From CAZGQY01 sp964528035 (GTDB lineage: Bacteria > Pseudomonadota > Gammaproteobacteria > Methylococcales > UBA1147), in the NCBI GenBank assembly GCA_964528035.1, contig CAZGQY010000011.1:1-45754 (forward strand): a DNA stretch of 45,754 nucleotides, read 5' to 3'. Position 1 is the first letter of the stretch. Every line of letters starts with the position of its first letter. Shown here piece after piece: positions 28,583-36,398 of this stretch. The notes beneath the pieces were generated by a model. The model had not been told where the DNA came from, did no database searches, and worked only from the letters and a program-made list of their open reading frames with translations. The translations under genes were made by a program, and so were the position numbers.

Positions 28583-29056
28583 ATGAGAGTTGTCACTTTA
28601 GTTGTTCTCGTTATCGTAGTTGGTGCGGGTCATACCGGCACGATTTATAAGTCTGTCGACAAGAGTGGAAATGTCAGTTATTCACCTTTTCCTGATGAAA
28701 ATGCCGTAAAAGTAGAGCGAGTCGATCCTGCGCCAGAACCTCGCGAGGAGGATATCGAGTACGCAAAACAACTTTATCGAGAGTTGGATGCCCGTGACCA
28801 GCAACGTGAATACGAGCGACGTTTGTGGGCTAAACGGCAACAGAAACTCGAACAAAAAGAAGCAGATTTGGCGTTAAGGCGCAAAGTGGCGAATCAAAGA
28901 ACCACCAATATCATTGTGGTGAAACAAAATTCTTATTATCCACGGCGTCATTATGGTTACCGCCATCACCTGAAACAGGGCTGGAATTCTAATCGGAAGT
29001 CGAAAAATATACCCGGCACAGGAATGGGCACGACGATGTCAATTCCTGTTCATTAG
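28583..29056 (+). CDS. Exported DUF4124-domain protein
   Basis: The 157-residue product has a hydrophobic N-terminus (residues ~3-20) likely acting as an export signal, followed by IYKSVDKSGNVSYSPFPDE, the core of the DUF4124 domain (a Tyr-x-x-x-Asp-x-x-Gly-x-x-x-Tyr/Phe-Ser/Thr pattern) found in many periplasmic proteobacterial proteins of unknown function. Residues ~60-105 are a highly charged, probably coiled-coil segment rich in Glu, Arg and Gln. The C-terminus is basic and rich in Tyr and His (YYPRRHYGYRHH). It follows shared module B and converges on the phosphoesterase gene with an 11-bp gap. Function unknown. Confidence 0.75.
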   Translation: MRVVTLVVLVIVVGAGHTGTIYKSVDKSGNVSYSPFPDENAVKVERVDPAPEPREEDIEYAKQLYRELDARDQQREYERRLWAKRQQKLEQKEADLALRRKVANQRTTNIIVVKQNSYYPRRHYGYRHHLKQGWNSNRKSKNIPGTGMGTTMSIPVH

Positions 29057-29067
29057 AAGGAATAGAT

Positions 29068-29844
29068 TTATTTGATCGGCGGACAGACGCGCATAGTATC
29101 CATACTGATGCTATTATCTGAAAACAGCTCAAAACGTTTAAAACCTATCCATTCATCACTGTCTTCACCATTCGCTAAGCGGGATTGAATCCCTGTCGTT
29201 GGTGTTGATGTGTAAATAATCCCTCGATCAAGCCAGTGATATTCTTGATGAATATGCCCGGAAGATACACATCGCACCTTGCCGGTATCAAGCATTGCCT
29301 GCCGTAATTTGTCGGTTTCAGTAATGCCGCAGTCTATACCGCGAAATTCCAGTTCGACCAAATTATAGTGCATGAATACCAGTACGTTACGAATACTATC
29401 CTGTGCTGCCAGATGATTCAGATCCGCATAAACATCTGGCAATACCTCTGCATTCTGCCAGCCGCCGTCCAATGCTTGTGTGGCTAATAAATAGATGGTC
29501 CAATGATTCAAATGAAAATATTTTTGCATCTGGCAATGATGGTACGGAAAAACCGTTTGCATCGCACATACATCATCATGATTGCCTGACTGCATCAAAC
29601 AATGCGTGCCGGGGAAAAACTGAAATATGGATTCTGCCAGAAATTGATAGGATGCGATGCTGCCATCATTTGATAGATCACCACTGAATACTACTAAATC
29701 AGGATTGCCCAGCTGATTCGCGCCCTGCAGACAAGCGAGCAAGCTGGCATTGGTATCAATGCCACGATGTAGAATTCTTCTGGCCGGGTCAACCACATGA
29801 CTATCCGTAAACTGGAAAACCACACCCAAGCTGGTTGCCTTCAT
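29068..29844 (-). CDS. CpdA-like calcineurin-type metallophosphoesterase
   Basis: The 258-residue protein carries the metal-binding blocks of the calcineurin-like phosphoesterase fold in order: FTDSHVVD (the D-x-H block), VVFSGDLSNDG (G-D-x-x-x-D), SGNHDDV (G-N-H-D), FMHYN and SGHIHQE (G-H-x-H). The length and order best match class III cyclic nucleotide phosphodiesterases such as CpdA, which hydrolyse cAMP, but the FMHYN block differs from the usual HHHP form, so the substrate is uncertain. Its ATG overlaps the stop of the upstream methyltransferase gene (ATGA), so the two are co-translated. Confidence 0.8.
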   Translation of the reverse strand: MKATSLGVVFQFTDSHVVDPARRILHRGIDTNASLLACLQGANQLGNPDLVVFSGDLSNDGSIASYQFLAESIFQFFPGTHCLMQSGNHDDVCAMQTVFPYHHCQMQKYFHLNHWTIYLLATQALDGGWQNAEVLPDVYADLNHLAAQDSIRNVLVFMHYNLVELEFRGIDCGITETDKLRQAMLDTGKVRCVSSGHIHQEYHWLDRGIIYTSTPTTGIQSRLANGEDSDEWIGFKRFELFSDNSISMDTMRVCPPIK

Positions 29845-30623
29845 GTCGGTTTGCGCGCTACCGCTTCACAGCGTGTGCGTCCATAGTAGGCATCTGGATG
29901 ATTGCCCCACTGCTTGAGTGCTGTCTGAGCCTGACTAATTTGCTCAGCCGTGTAACCGGATCCGGATCCCTGTCTTTGCAAATAATCTTGCCAAAAGAAG
30001 GCAAAATCCTTGGGGTTGTATCCCACTGGATCAGAAAATATATCGTAACTGGCTGAAAGTTTTATGACTTCAAATCCCGCCTTGATTAAGCTGCTGGATT
30101 GCTTGCGACCATAAAATATATCCGAGCCCGTATTTTTGAAGCAGGTTTCCACAATCTGCCAGGCTAAACCCAAATTTTTAATCTCAGGAAAGCACACATC
30201 ACCGCCAAATTCCGCATCTCGAATCCCGAGTAAAGCTCCCGGTTTTAAAACCCGTTTCAATTCTAAAAGAGCGGGGTGCTGATCGTTTAAATGATACAGT
30301 ACGGCATGTGCCAAAATAGCATCAAAAGTACCGTCATCAAAGGGTAATTGATAGATGGAGGCTGTTTGAAAATGGATATTTTCAGGATGATCAACAGGAA
30401 ACTGCTGACTTTGAATATCGACAGCGTAAACCCTTCCGGAGAGCCCCACTTTTTCAGCAATCTGTAAACTTAATGAACCCGGGCCACACCCCACATCAAG
30501 AACTGTTTGACCTGTTTCTATGTAGTCTTTGAAAAATCGACCTTCATTTTCAAGACTACGTTTGAAAAATTCATTTAAGGTATGTTTTGCATAGCCGCCG
30601 CTGTATTGTTCTGTTTTAATCAA
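29841..30623 (-). CDS. Class I SAM-dependent methyltransferase
   Basis: The SAM-binding motif I is clear (TVLDVGCGPGSLSLQIA), followed by an acidic motif II end (VYAVDIQ), the IYQLPFDDGTFDAILAHAVLYHL block and a post-motif LLELKRVLKPGALL, as in UbiE/Methyltransf_11 enzymes. The substrate is unknown. The frame opens at a TTG at 30650, but I prefer the TTG at 30623 because an AAGGGAG ribosome site lies 4-5 nt upstream of it; this yields 260 residues. It overlaps the following phosphoesterase gene by 4 nt. The pair is divergent from pyrG. Confidence 0.8.
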   Translation of the reverse strand: MIKTEQYSGGYAKHTLNEFFKRSLENEGRFFKDYIETGQTVLDVGCGPGSLSLQIAEKVGLSGRVYAVDIQSQQFPVDHPENIHFQTASIYQLPFDDGTFDAILAHAVLYHLNDQHPALLELKRVLKPGALLGIRDAEFGGDVCFPEIKNLGLAWQIVETCFKNTGSDIFYGRKQSSSLIKAGFEVIKLSASYDIFSDPVGYNPKDFAFFWQDYLQRQGSGSGYTAEQISQAQTALKQWGNHPDAYYGRTRCEAVARKPT

Positions 30624-30763
30624 AAAACTCCCTTGTTCGTTATAACGCAAATATCTTTTTAGGTATTAACAAAGATGGATATTTTATCTTGATTTTGGTG
30701 AAGCGTCTTGGATCGTATTTCTTTTATACTCTGCAACGATATTTTCGACATAAAAAGCTGGGA

Positions 30764-30769
30764 TATAAT
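30764..30769 (+). promoter_or_regulatory. Putative -10 box for pyrG
   Basis: A perfect TATAAT lies 143 bp before the pyrG start. The -35 region at normal spacing (around 30741-30746, ATTTTC) is poor, so this is a tentative call. A transcript from here would carry the structured leader described next. Confidence 0.4.
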
Positions 30770-30816
30770 ACGCTAATCTGCGAAACCTTTATGTATTCGT
30801 GTGCCGATCAAGCTAA

Positions 30817-30889
30817 AATAGGCGTCAATCCTAATTCGGCTTTCACTAAAGCGAAGCAAGTCATGTGTCAGCTGAGTGAGTCGCCTATT
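30817..30889 (+). promoter_or_regulatory. Inverted-repeat leader upstream of pyrG
   Basis: AATAGGCG at 30817-30824 is perfectly complementary to CGCCTATT at 30882-30889. Inside lies a smaller hairpin, GCTTT-CACT-AAAGC (30839-30852), and a TCAGCTGA palindrome. The outer helix would close a 57-nt loop and end 15 nt before the AGGGAG ribosome site (30905-30910) of pyrG. A structured leader that could affect translation is possible; this is inference from base pairing alone. Confidence 0.35.
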
Positions 30890-30912
30890 GTAACGATGCT
30901 TTCCAGGGAGTT

Positions 30913-32553
30913 ATGACTAAATTTATTTTTATTACCGGTGGGGTTGTGTCGTCATTGGGGAAAGGCATTGCTGCGTCGTCGCTGGCTGCGATTCTTGAAG
31001 CCCGAGGTCTTAAAGTTACTTTAACAAAGCTGGATCCTTATATTAATGTTGATCCGGGAACCATGAGTCCGTTTCAACACGGCGAAGTATTTGTGACCGA
31101 AGATGGCGCAGAAACCGATTTGGATTTAGGTCACTACGAAAGATTTGTGCGCACGACCATGAGTCGGTGGAATAACTACACTACAGGTCAGATTTACGAA
31201 AATGTGTTGCGCAAGGAACGCAAAGGTGAATATCTGGGGCAGACCATACAGGTTATTCCGCATATAACGGACGAAATTCAGAGCGTTATATATAAAGGCG
31301 CGAATGGCGCAGACGTGGCGATGATCGAGATTGGCGGTACTGTGGGCGATATTGAATCCTTGCCGTTTTTGGAAGCGATACGGCAGATGCGAATCATCCT
31401 CGGTGATGATAAGTCGTTGTTCATACATCTGACTCTGGTTCCGTATATCGCTACGGCTGGTGAAATTAAGACCAAACCGACGCAACACTCAGTAAAGGAG
31501 CTTCGTACTATTGGCATTCAGCCGGATATATTGATCTGTCGTTCTGATCGATCGCTTCCTGAGAATGAGCGACGAAAAATAGCTTTATTTACCAATGTAA
31601 AAGAATCCGCGGTTATTTCCGCTGTCGATGCCGATTCGATTTATAGAATCCCTATGCTGTTGCATGACCAGGGTTTAGACGAAATAGTTGTAAATCAATT
31701 GCGATTTGATGTGCCGATGGCGGATTTGAGTGAGTGGCACCAGGTCGTATCCGCGCTGGAAAGACCTGAACATGAGGTAATAATCGGCATGGTTGGAAAA
31801 TATATCGACCATTCTGATGCGTACAAGTCATTGACGGAAGCTTTAATTCACGCAGGTATCGATACCAATACCAAAGTAAATATCAAGTATGTTGATTCAG
31901 AGTGCCTTGAAGAGCAGGGAACTGATCTGTTGTCGGCCGTGGATGCGATATTGGTTCCAGGCGGCTTTGGCAAACGAGGAATTGAAGGTAAAATATCTGC
32001 AGTGAAATATGCGCGCGAAAATAGTGTACCGTATCTGGGTATATGTCTGGGCATGCAGGTTGCGGTCATCGAATTTGCGCGAGAAAGCGCTGGACTGGAA
32101 GGCGCGCACAGCACTGAGTTTTTGGCGAATACACCTCACCCTGTCATGGGGTTAATTACCGAATGGCAGGATCAGAGCGGAGCAATTGAACATCGAACTA
32201 AAGAATCTGATCTTGGTGGTACCATGCGACTGGGTGGACAACAGTGCCGTCTGGTCGCAGAAAGTCTGGCGCATACGCTTTACGCCAAGGATGTTATCAC
32301 AGAGCGTCATCGTCACCGTTACGAATTTAACAACCATTACACTGAAATTCTTGAGAAAGCGGGAATGCGTATATCGGGTAAATCGATCGATGGTCGCTTG
32401 GTTGAAGTTGTGGAAGTGCCTGATCATCCATGGTTCTTAGCTTGCCAGTTTCATCCCGAGTTTACCTCGACTCCAAGAAACGGACATCCGTTATTTTCCG
32501 GTTTTGTAAAAGCGGCGCGTTTGTTTAATAGAGAAGACAAGGCCCAGCGATGA
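30913..32553 (+). CDS. pyrG: CTP synthase
   Basis: CTP synthase converts UTP to CTP with ATP and glutamine-derived ammonia. The N-terminal synthetase domain starts FITGGVVSSLGKGIAASSLA and contains KLDPYINVDPGTMSPFQHGEVFVT. The C-terminal class I glutamine amidotransferase domain has its catalytic Cys in YLGICLGMQVA and His-Glu in CQFHPEFTSTP. The 546 residues match the family. AGGGAG lies 2 nt before the ATG. Its last four bases overlap the kdsA start (ATGA), giving a coupled pyrG-kdsA pair, as in many gammaproteobacteria. tilS or accA would often precede it but do not here. Confidence 0.98.
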   Translation: MTKFIFITGGVVSSLGKGIAASSLAAILEARGLKVTLTKLDPYINVDPGTMSPFQHGEVFVTEDGAETDLDLGHYERFVRTTMSRWNNYTTGQIYENVLRKERKGEYLGQTIQVIPHITDEIQSVIYKGANGADVAMIEIGGTVGDIESLPFLEAIRQMRIILGDDKSLFIHLTLVPYIATAGEIKTKPTQHSVKELRTIGIQPDILICRSDRSLPENERRKIALFTNVKESAVISAVDADSIYRIPMLLHDQGLDEIVVNQLRFDVPMADLSEWHQVVSALERPEHEVIIGMVGKYIDHSDAYKSLTEALIHAGIDTNTKVNIKYVDSECLEEQGTDLLSAVDAILVPGGFGKRGIEGKISAVKYARENSVPYLGICLGMQVAVIEFARESAGLEGAHSTEFLANTPHPVMGLITEWQDQSGAIEHRTKESDLGGTMRLGGQQCRLVAESLAHTLYAKDVITERHRHRYEFNNHYTEILEKAGMRISGKSIDGRLVEVVEVPDHPWFLACQFHPEFTSTPRNGHPLFSGFVKAARLFNREDKAQR

Positions 32554-33377
32554 AGCTTTGTGGTTATGATGTTGGAGTGGATTGCCCAATTTTTCTGATC
32601 GCGGGTCCCTGTGTAATTGAAAGTGAACAGTTGGCACTGGATACTGCGGGGAAATTGAAAGAAATTACCCATGAACTGGGCGTACCCTTTTTATATAAAT
32701 CTTCTTTCGACAAAGCCAACCGTTCTTCACATGAAAGTTTTCGAGGCTTGGGTGTGGAACGCGGTTTGCAGATTCTTGAACAGGTGAAAAAAACATTTGA
32801 AGTACCTGTTTTAACTGATATACATGAAGATTCGCCACTTGATGAAGTCGCATCTGTTGTCGATGTGTTGCAAACTCCAGCATTTTTGTGTCGACAAACC
32901 AACTACATAAAAAAAGTAGCGTCAGTCGGACTTCCGGTAAATATAAAAAAAGGTCAGTTTTTGGCGCCCTGGGATATGCAGAATGTTGTGGATAAGGCCA
33001 GATCCACCGGTAATCAACAGATCATGGTTTGTGAACGTGGGGCCTCATTTGGCTATAATAATCTGGTTTCGGATATGCGCTCTCTGGTTGTGATGCGACA
33101 AACCGAGTGTCCGGTTGTTTATGATGCTACTCATTCTGTGCAACTGCCTGGAGGGCAGGGTTCTTGTTCAGGCGGGCAGCGTGAATATATTCCAGCACTT
33201 GCGCGGGCCGCTGTTGCGGTGGGTATTTCCGGACTGTTTATGGAGACTCACCCGGATCCAGTCAAGGCAAAAAGCGATGGCCCCAATTCGTGGCCTTTGC
33301 ATAAGATAAACGACCTTTTGAAAACACTCCTGGATCTGGATCGAATAATTAAAAAGCCAGGTTACAATATTTTATAG
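32550..33377 (+). CDS. kdsA: 3-deoxy-8-phosphooctulonate synthase (KDO-8-phosphate synthase)
   Basis: KdsA condenses phosphoenolpyruvate with arabinose 5-phosphate to make KDO-8-phosphate for the lipopolysaccharide core. The family blocks are intact: FLIAGPCVIESEQLA at the start, FLYKSSFDKANRSS, PVLTDIHED, the CRQTNYIKK segment, IKKGQFLAPWDM, VYDATHSVQLPG and a C-terminal METHPDP motif. It has 275 residues, slightly shorter than the E. coli protein. It overlaps pyrG by four bases and is followed by eno after 112 bp; its presence shows that the organism makes KDO even though lpxB and lpxD are not in this neighbourhood. Confidence 0.97.
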   Translation: MKLCGYDVGVDCPIFLIAGPCVIESEQLALDTAGKLKEITHELGVPFLYKSSFDKANRSSHESFRGLGVERGLQILEQVKKTFEVPVLTDIHEDSPLDEVASVVDVLQTPAFLCRQTNYIKKVASVGLPVNIKKGQFLAPWDMQNVVDKARSTGNQQIMVCERGASFGYNNLVSDMRSLVVMRQTECPVVYDATHSVQLPGGQGSCSGGQREYIPALARAAVAVGISGLFMETHPDPVKAKSDGPNSWPLHKINDLLKTLLDLDRIIKKPGYNIL

Positions 33378-33489
33378 TAACGGGCACTATTTAGCGTATT
33401 TTTTGCTGGGGCTGTTTATTTGTGGACAGCTTCTCAGATACAAAATAGGCTAAATAGAGTCTAATTTTAACTTTTATAATGGTGGTGGT

Positions 33490-34773
33490 ATGGCAGAAAT
33501 AGTAGACGTACAAGCGAGGGAAATTCTGGATTCCAGAGGTAACCCGACAATTGAAGCCGATGTGGTGCTCGCATCCGGAACCGTAGGCAGTGCGATGGTT
33601 CCATCTGGAGCATCCACAGGGATCCGTGAGGCGATTGAGCTGCGTGACGGTGATCAATCGCGATATCTGGGAAAAGGGGTGTTAAAAGCAGTCGAAAATG
33701 TACAAACTGAAATCCGTGCGGCTGTGGTCGGTATGGACGCGATGGATCAGCAGGCAATCGATCGCAAAATGCTGGATCTGGACGGCACGCCGAATAAAGG
33801 TCGTTTGGGAGCGAATGCGACACTTGCGGTATCGCTTGCAGCTGCTCATGCCGCTGCCAAAGACGGCAATGTGCCTTTGTATAACTACCTGAACAAATCC
33901 GGCGAATATTTAATGCCTGTGCCCATGATGAATATTATTAATGGCGGTGCGCATGCTGACAACAGCGTAGATTTACAGGAATTTATGATTTTGCCGGTTG
34001 GAGCGCCTACTTTTCGGGAAGCCATTCGTTACGGAGCAGAAGTTTTTCATTCTTTGAAGAAAGTATTATCAGGCCGCGGTATGAATACCAGCGTGGGTGA
34101 TGAGGGTGGTTTTGCCCCGGATCTTCCATCCAACGAAGCCGCAATCAGTGTGATTCTGGAAGCGATTGAGAATGCTGGCTATAAACCTGGGGAAGATATT
34201 TATCTTGGCCTGGATGTCGCGAGTTCGGAATTTTGTGAAAACAGTGTTTATGATCTGGCTTCGGAAGGACGCAAGTTTAGTGCGGACGAATTTTCTGATT
34301 ACCTTACGGACTGGGTAAACCGATATCCAATTATCTCTATAGAAGACGGAATGGATGAAAGTGATTGGGCCGGATGGCGGCTTTTAACGGATAAAGTCGG
34401 TAGTAAAGTGCAATTGGTCGGAGACGATTTATTCGTAACGAATCCCGAAATATTGAAGAAAGGCATTGATGAACAGATTGCAAACTCTATTCTGATCAAG
34501 GTAAATCAGATCGGGACTTTAAGCGAAACGTTAGAGGCGATCACGATGGCTCAGGATGCATCATATACAGCAGTGGTTTCGCACCGTTCCGGAGAAACTG
34601 AGGATGTGACGATTGCTGATTTGTGTGTTGCGACCTGTGCCGGTCAGATCAAAACCGGTTCGCTTAGTCGTTCGGATCGTATTGCTAAATACAATCGATT
34701 AATGACGATTGAAGATCAACTGGGAAAAAATGTCCGTTATGCCGGGCGCTCAGCGTTTAAATATTTGTCTTAA
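33490..34773 (+). CDS. eno: Enolase
   Basis: Enolase interconverts 2-phosphoglycerate and phosphoenolpyruvate in glycolysis and is a component of the RNA degradosome in relatives. The N-terminal AREILDSRGNPTIEADV, the MNIINGGAHADNSVDLQEFMI block, the metal-binding Glu/Asp positions (SIEDGMDESD and LVGDDLFVTN), the catalytic Lys in LIKVNQIGT and the SHRSGETED signature are all present. Its 427 residues are normal. A GGTGGTGG stretch immediately before the ATG probably serves as ribosome site. It follows kdsA and precedes ftsB in the conserved order. Confidence 0.98.
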   Translation: MAEIVDVQAREILDSRGNPTIEADVVLASGTVGSAMVPSGASTGIREAIELRDGDQSRYLGKGVLKAVENVQTEIRAAVVGMDAMDQQAIDRKMLDLDGTPNKGRLGANATLAVSLAAAHAAAKDGNVPLYNYLNKSGEYLMPVPMMNIINGGAHADNSVDLQEFMILPVGAPTFREAIRYGAEVFHSLKKVLSGRGMNTSVGDEGGFAPDLPSNEAAISVILEAIENAGYKPGEDIYLGLDVASSEFCENSVYDLASEGRKFSADEFSDYLTDWVNRYPIISIEDGMDESDWAGWRLLTDKVGSKVQLVGDDLFVTNPEILKKGIDEQIANSILIKVNQIGTLSETLEAITMAQDASYTAVVSHRSGETEDVTIADLCVATCAGQIKTGSLSRSDRIAKYNRLMTIEDQLGKNVRYAGRSAFKYLS

Positions 34774-34840
34774 GTTTGCTTTTCAGCGCGGTATTTGTAC
34801 GCATGATGAGCCTGATGGTCTGTTCTGGCGTGAATTATCC

Positions 34841-35122
34841 ATGAAAGTTCTTATGGGTGTGTTGCTTGTGGTATTCGCTCTTCTGCAGTACCGGCTGTGG
34901 TTTGGTGATGCCAGTTATCTGGATGTCCTGGAAAATAAACAGCGTATTGAAGATTTGAGTCGCATCGCAGCAAAACTGAAAGCGCGTAACGAAGCACTCG
35001 AAGCTGAAGTCAAAGATCTAAAAAATGGTCTGGCAGCGATAGAAGGGCGGGCGCGCAGAGATTTGGGGATGATTAAAAAAGACGAAACTTTTTTTCAGAT
35101 TATCGAGCCGAGCAGTGAATAG
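34841..35122 (+). CDS. ftsB: Cell division protein FtsB
   Basis: FtsB is a small bitopic protein of the divisome that works with FtsL and FtsQ. The 93-residue product has a membrane helix at residues ~2-20 (VLMGVLLVVFALLQYRLWF), then a coiled coil (~32-65) and a conserved tail (RARRDLGMIKKDETFFQI). A longer open frame starts inside eno at 34709, but the ATG at 34841 gives the family N-terminus (MKVLMGVLL). No strong ribosome site is seen, so coupling to eno translation is possible. Confidence 0.92.
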   Translation: MKVLMGVLLVVFALLQYRLWFGDASYLDVLENKQRIEDLSRIAAKLKARNEALEAEVKDLKNGLAAIEGRARRDLGMIKKDETFFQIIEPSSE

Positions 35123-35229
35123 TGGAAGGGCTTATTTCGTCCTGGTTCGATTGATGGATTTAGTATGGCGAGAAGTGGCACACCGCCTGGTTCAAAAACT
35201 GTCAAAATAACGCAGGCGAATTTGTCCAT

Positions 35230-35937
35230 ATGTCAGAAGAAATCTGCCGCTTTTGGGCAGTGGTTCCGGCTGCCGGCGTTGGCAGGCGGATGGCTACGAA
35301 TCGACCCAAACAATATTTGCAGCTAGGAAAAAAAACTGTTCTTGAACATACTCTGCAGCGGCTTTTTGATGCCGGGGTATTCGATGGTGTGGTCGTAGCG
35401 CTGTCAGCAGAAGATGGTTATTGGCCAGATTTGTCATTCCATCAGAGTGACAAGCTGCATACTGTGGTCGGTGGAAATGAGCGTGCCGATTCGGTATTGG
35501 CGGGAGTGACCTTTGCCCTGAACCTGGCCAGACCTGATGACTGGGTGTTGGTGCACGATGCCGCTCGACCCTGTCTGACAACAGAAGATATCCATCTTTT
35601 GATTGATGCGTTGAAGGATGATCCTGTGGGCGGTATTCTTGCGCTTCCTGTTCACGATACTCTCAAACGAATAGATAAGCAGAGAATTTCTGAGACTGTT
35701 GATCGTAGTCAGATCTGGCGAGCGTTGACACCACAGATGTTTCGGCTGGGCGTTTTGAACGATGCATTGGTTGCCGCGATGGGGGCCAAGGCACCTGTTA
35801 CTGACGAAGCCAGTGCTATTGAGATGTATGGTGAACAGCCAAAGATCGTCGAAGGTCGTTCTGACAATATTAAAATAACCCGGCCGGAGGATTTATCTCT
35901 GGCCAATTATTATCTGGAGCAGCAATGTTGCGAATAG
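35230..35937 (+). CDS. ispD: 2-C-methyl-D-erythritol 4-phosphate cytidylyltransferase
   Basis: IspD transfers CMP to methylerythritol phosphate, the third step of the non-mevalonate isoprenoid pathway. The nucleotide-binding start VVPAAGVGRRMATNRPKQYLQLG is complete with its Gly-rich loop, Arg and Lys; DWVLVHDAARPCL and the later DEASAIEMYG and NIKITRPEDL blocks follow. It has 235 residues. The gene ends 13 nt inside ispF, so the two consecutive pathway genes are translationally linked. A 107-bp spacer without a clear ribosome site lies before the ATG. Confidence 0.96.
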   Translation: MSEEICRFWAVVPAAGVGRRMATNRPKQYLQLGKKTVLEHTLQRLFDAGVFDGVVVALSAEDGYWPDLSFHQSDKLHTVVGGNERADSVLAGVTFALNLARPDDWVLVHDAARPCLTTEDIHLLIDALKDDPVGGILALPVHDTLKRIDKQRISETVDRSQIWRALTPQMFRLGVLNDALVAAMGAKAPVTDEASAIEMYGEQPKIVEGRSDNIKITRPEDLSLANYYLEQQCCE

Positions 35938-36398
35938 GACACGGCTATGATGCGCACCGCTTTCAACAAGAAGGCCGATTGGTTTTGGGTGGAGTGGAAA
36001 TTGATTACGAAAAAGGCATGGAGGCACATTCGGATGGTGATGTAGTCTTGCATGCGCTTTGCGATGCCTTGCTGGGTGCTGCGGCTTTGGGAGACATAGG
36101 TAAGCACTTTCCTGATTCTGATCCTCAATATAAGGGTATAGACAGCCGGGTTTTGCTGCGCCACGTTGTAGAGAAAATCGCTCAGTCGGGTTACCGGTTA
36201 GTCAATGCGGATATCTCGATCATCGCACAGCAGCCACGACTGTCATCCTATATATCCAGTATGCGCAATAATGTTGCAGAAGATACAAATTTGTCGATCG
36301 ACAACGTCAATGTTAAAGCGACAACTACCGAAAAAATGGGATTTGAAGGGCGTGGTGAAGGTATATCCACACATGCTGTCGTGTTGATAGAAAAGTGA
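35925..36398 (+). CDS. ispF: 2-C-methyl-D-erythritol 2,4-cyclodiphosphate synthase
   Basis: IspF closes the cyclodiphosphate ring in the non-mevalonate pathway. Metal ligands are visible in RIGHGYDAHRF (Asp and His) and in the HSDGDVVLHALCDALLGA block, and the KATTTEKMGFEGRGEGI motif near the C-terminus is intact. The 157 residues match the family. It overlaps ispD by 13 nt upstream and truD by 4 nt downstream (GTGA), so ispD-ispF-truD form a tight operon. Confidence 0.97.
   Translation: MLRIGHGYDAHRFQQEGRLVLGGVEIDYEKGMEAHSDGDVVLHALCDALLGAAALGDIGKHFPDSDPQYKGIDSRVLLRHVVEKIAQSGYRLVNADISIIAQQPRLSSYISSMRNNVAEDTNLSIDNVNVKATTTEKMGFEGRGEGISTHAVVLIEK

Noticed and set aside
30689..30916. 75-codon open frame between the methyltransferase and pyrG.
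   Set aside because: It overlaps the pyrG promoter and ribosome site region, has no ribosome site of its own and no recognisable protein character.
33475..33480. TATAAT immediately before eno.
   Set aside because: It lies only 9 nt before the start codon, too close for a normal promoter with a leader.
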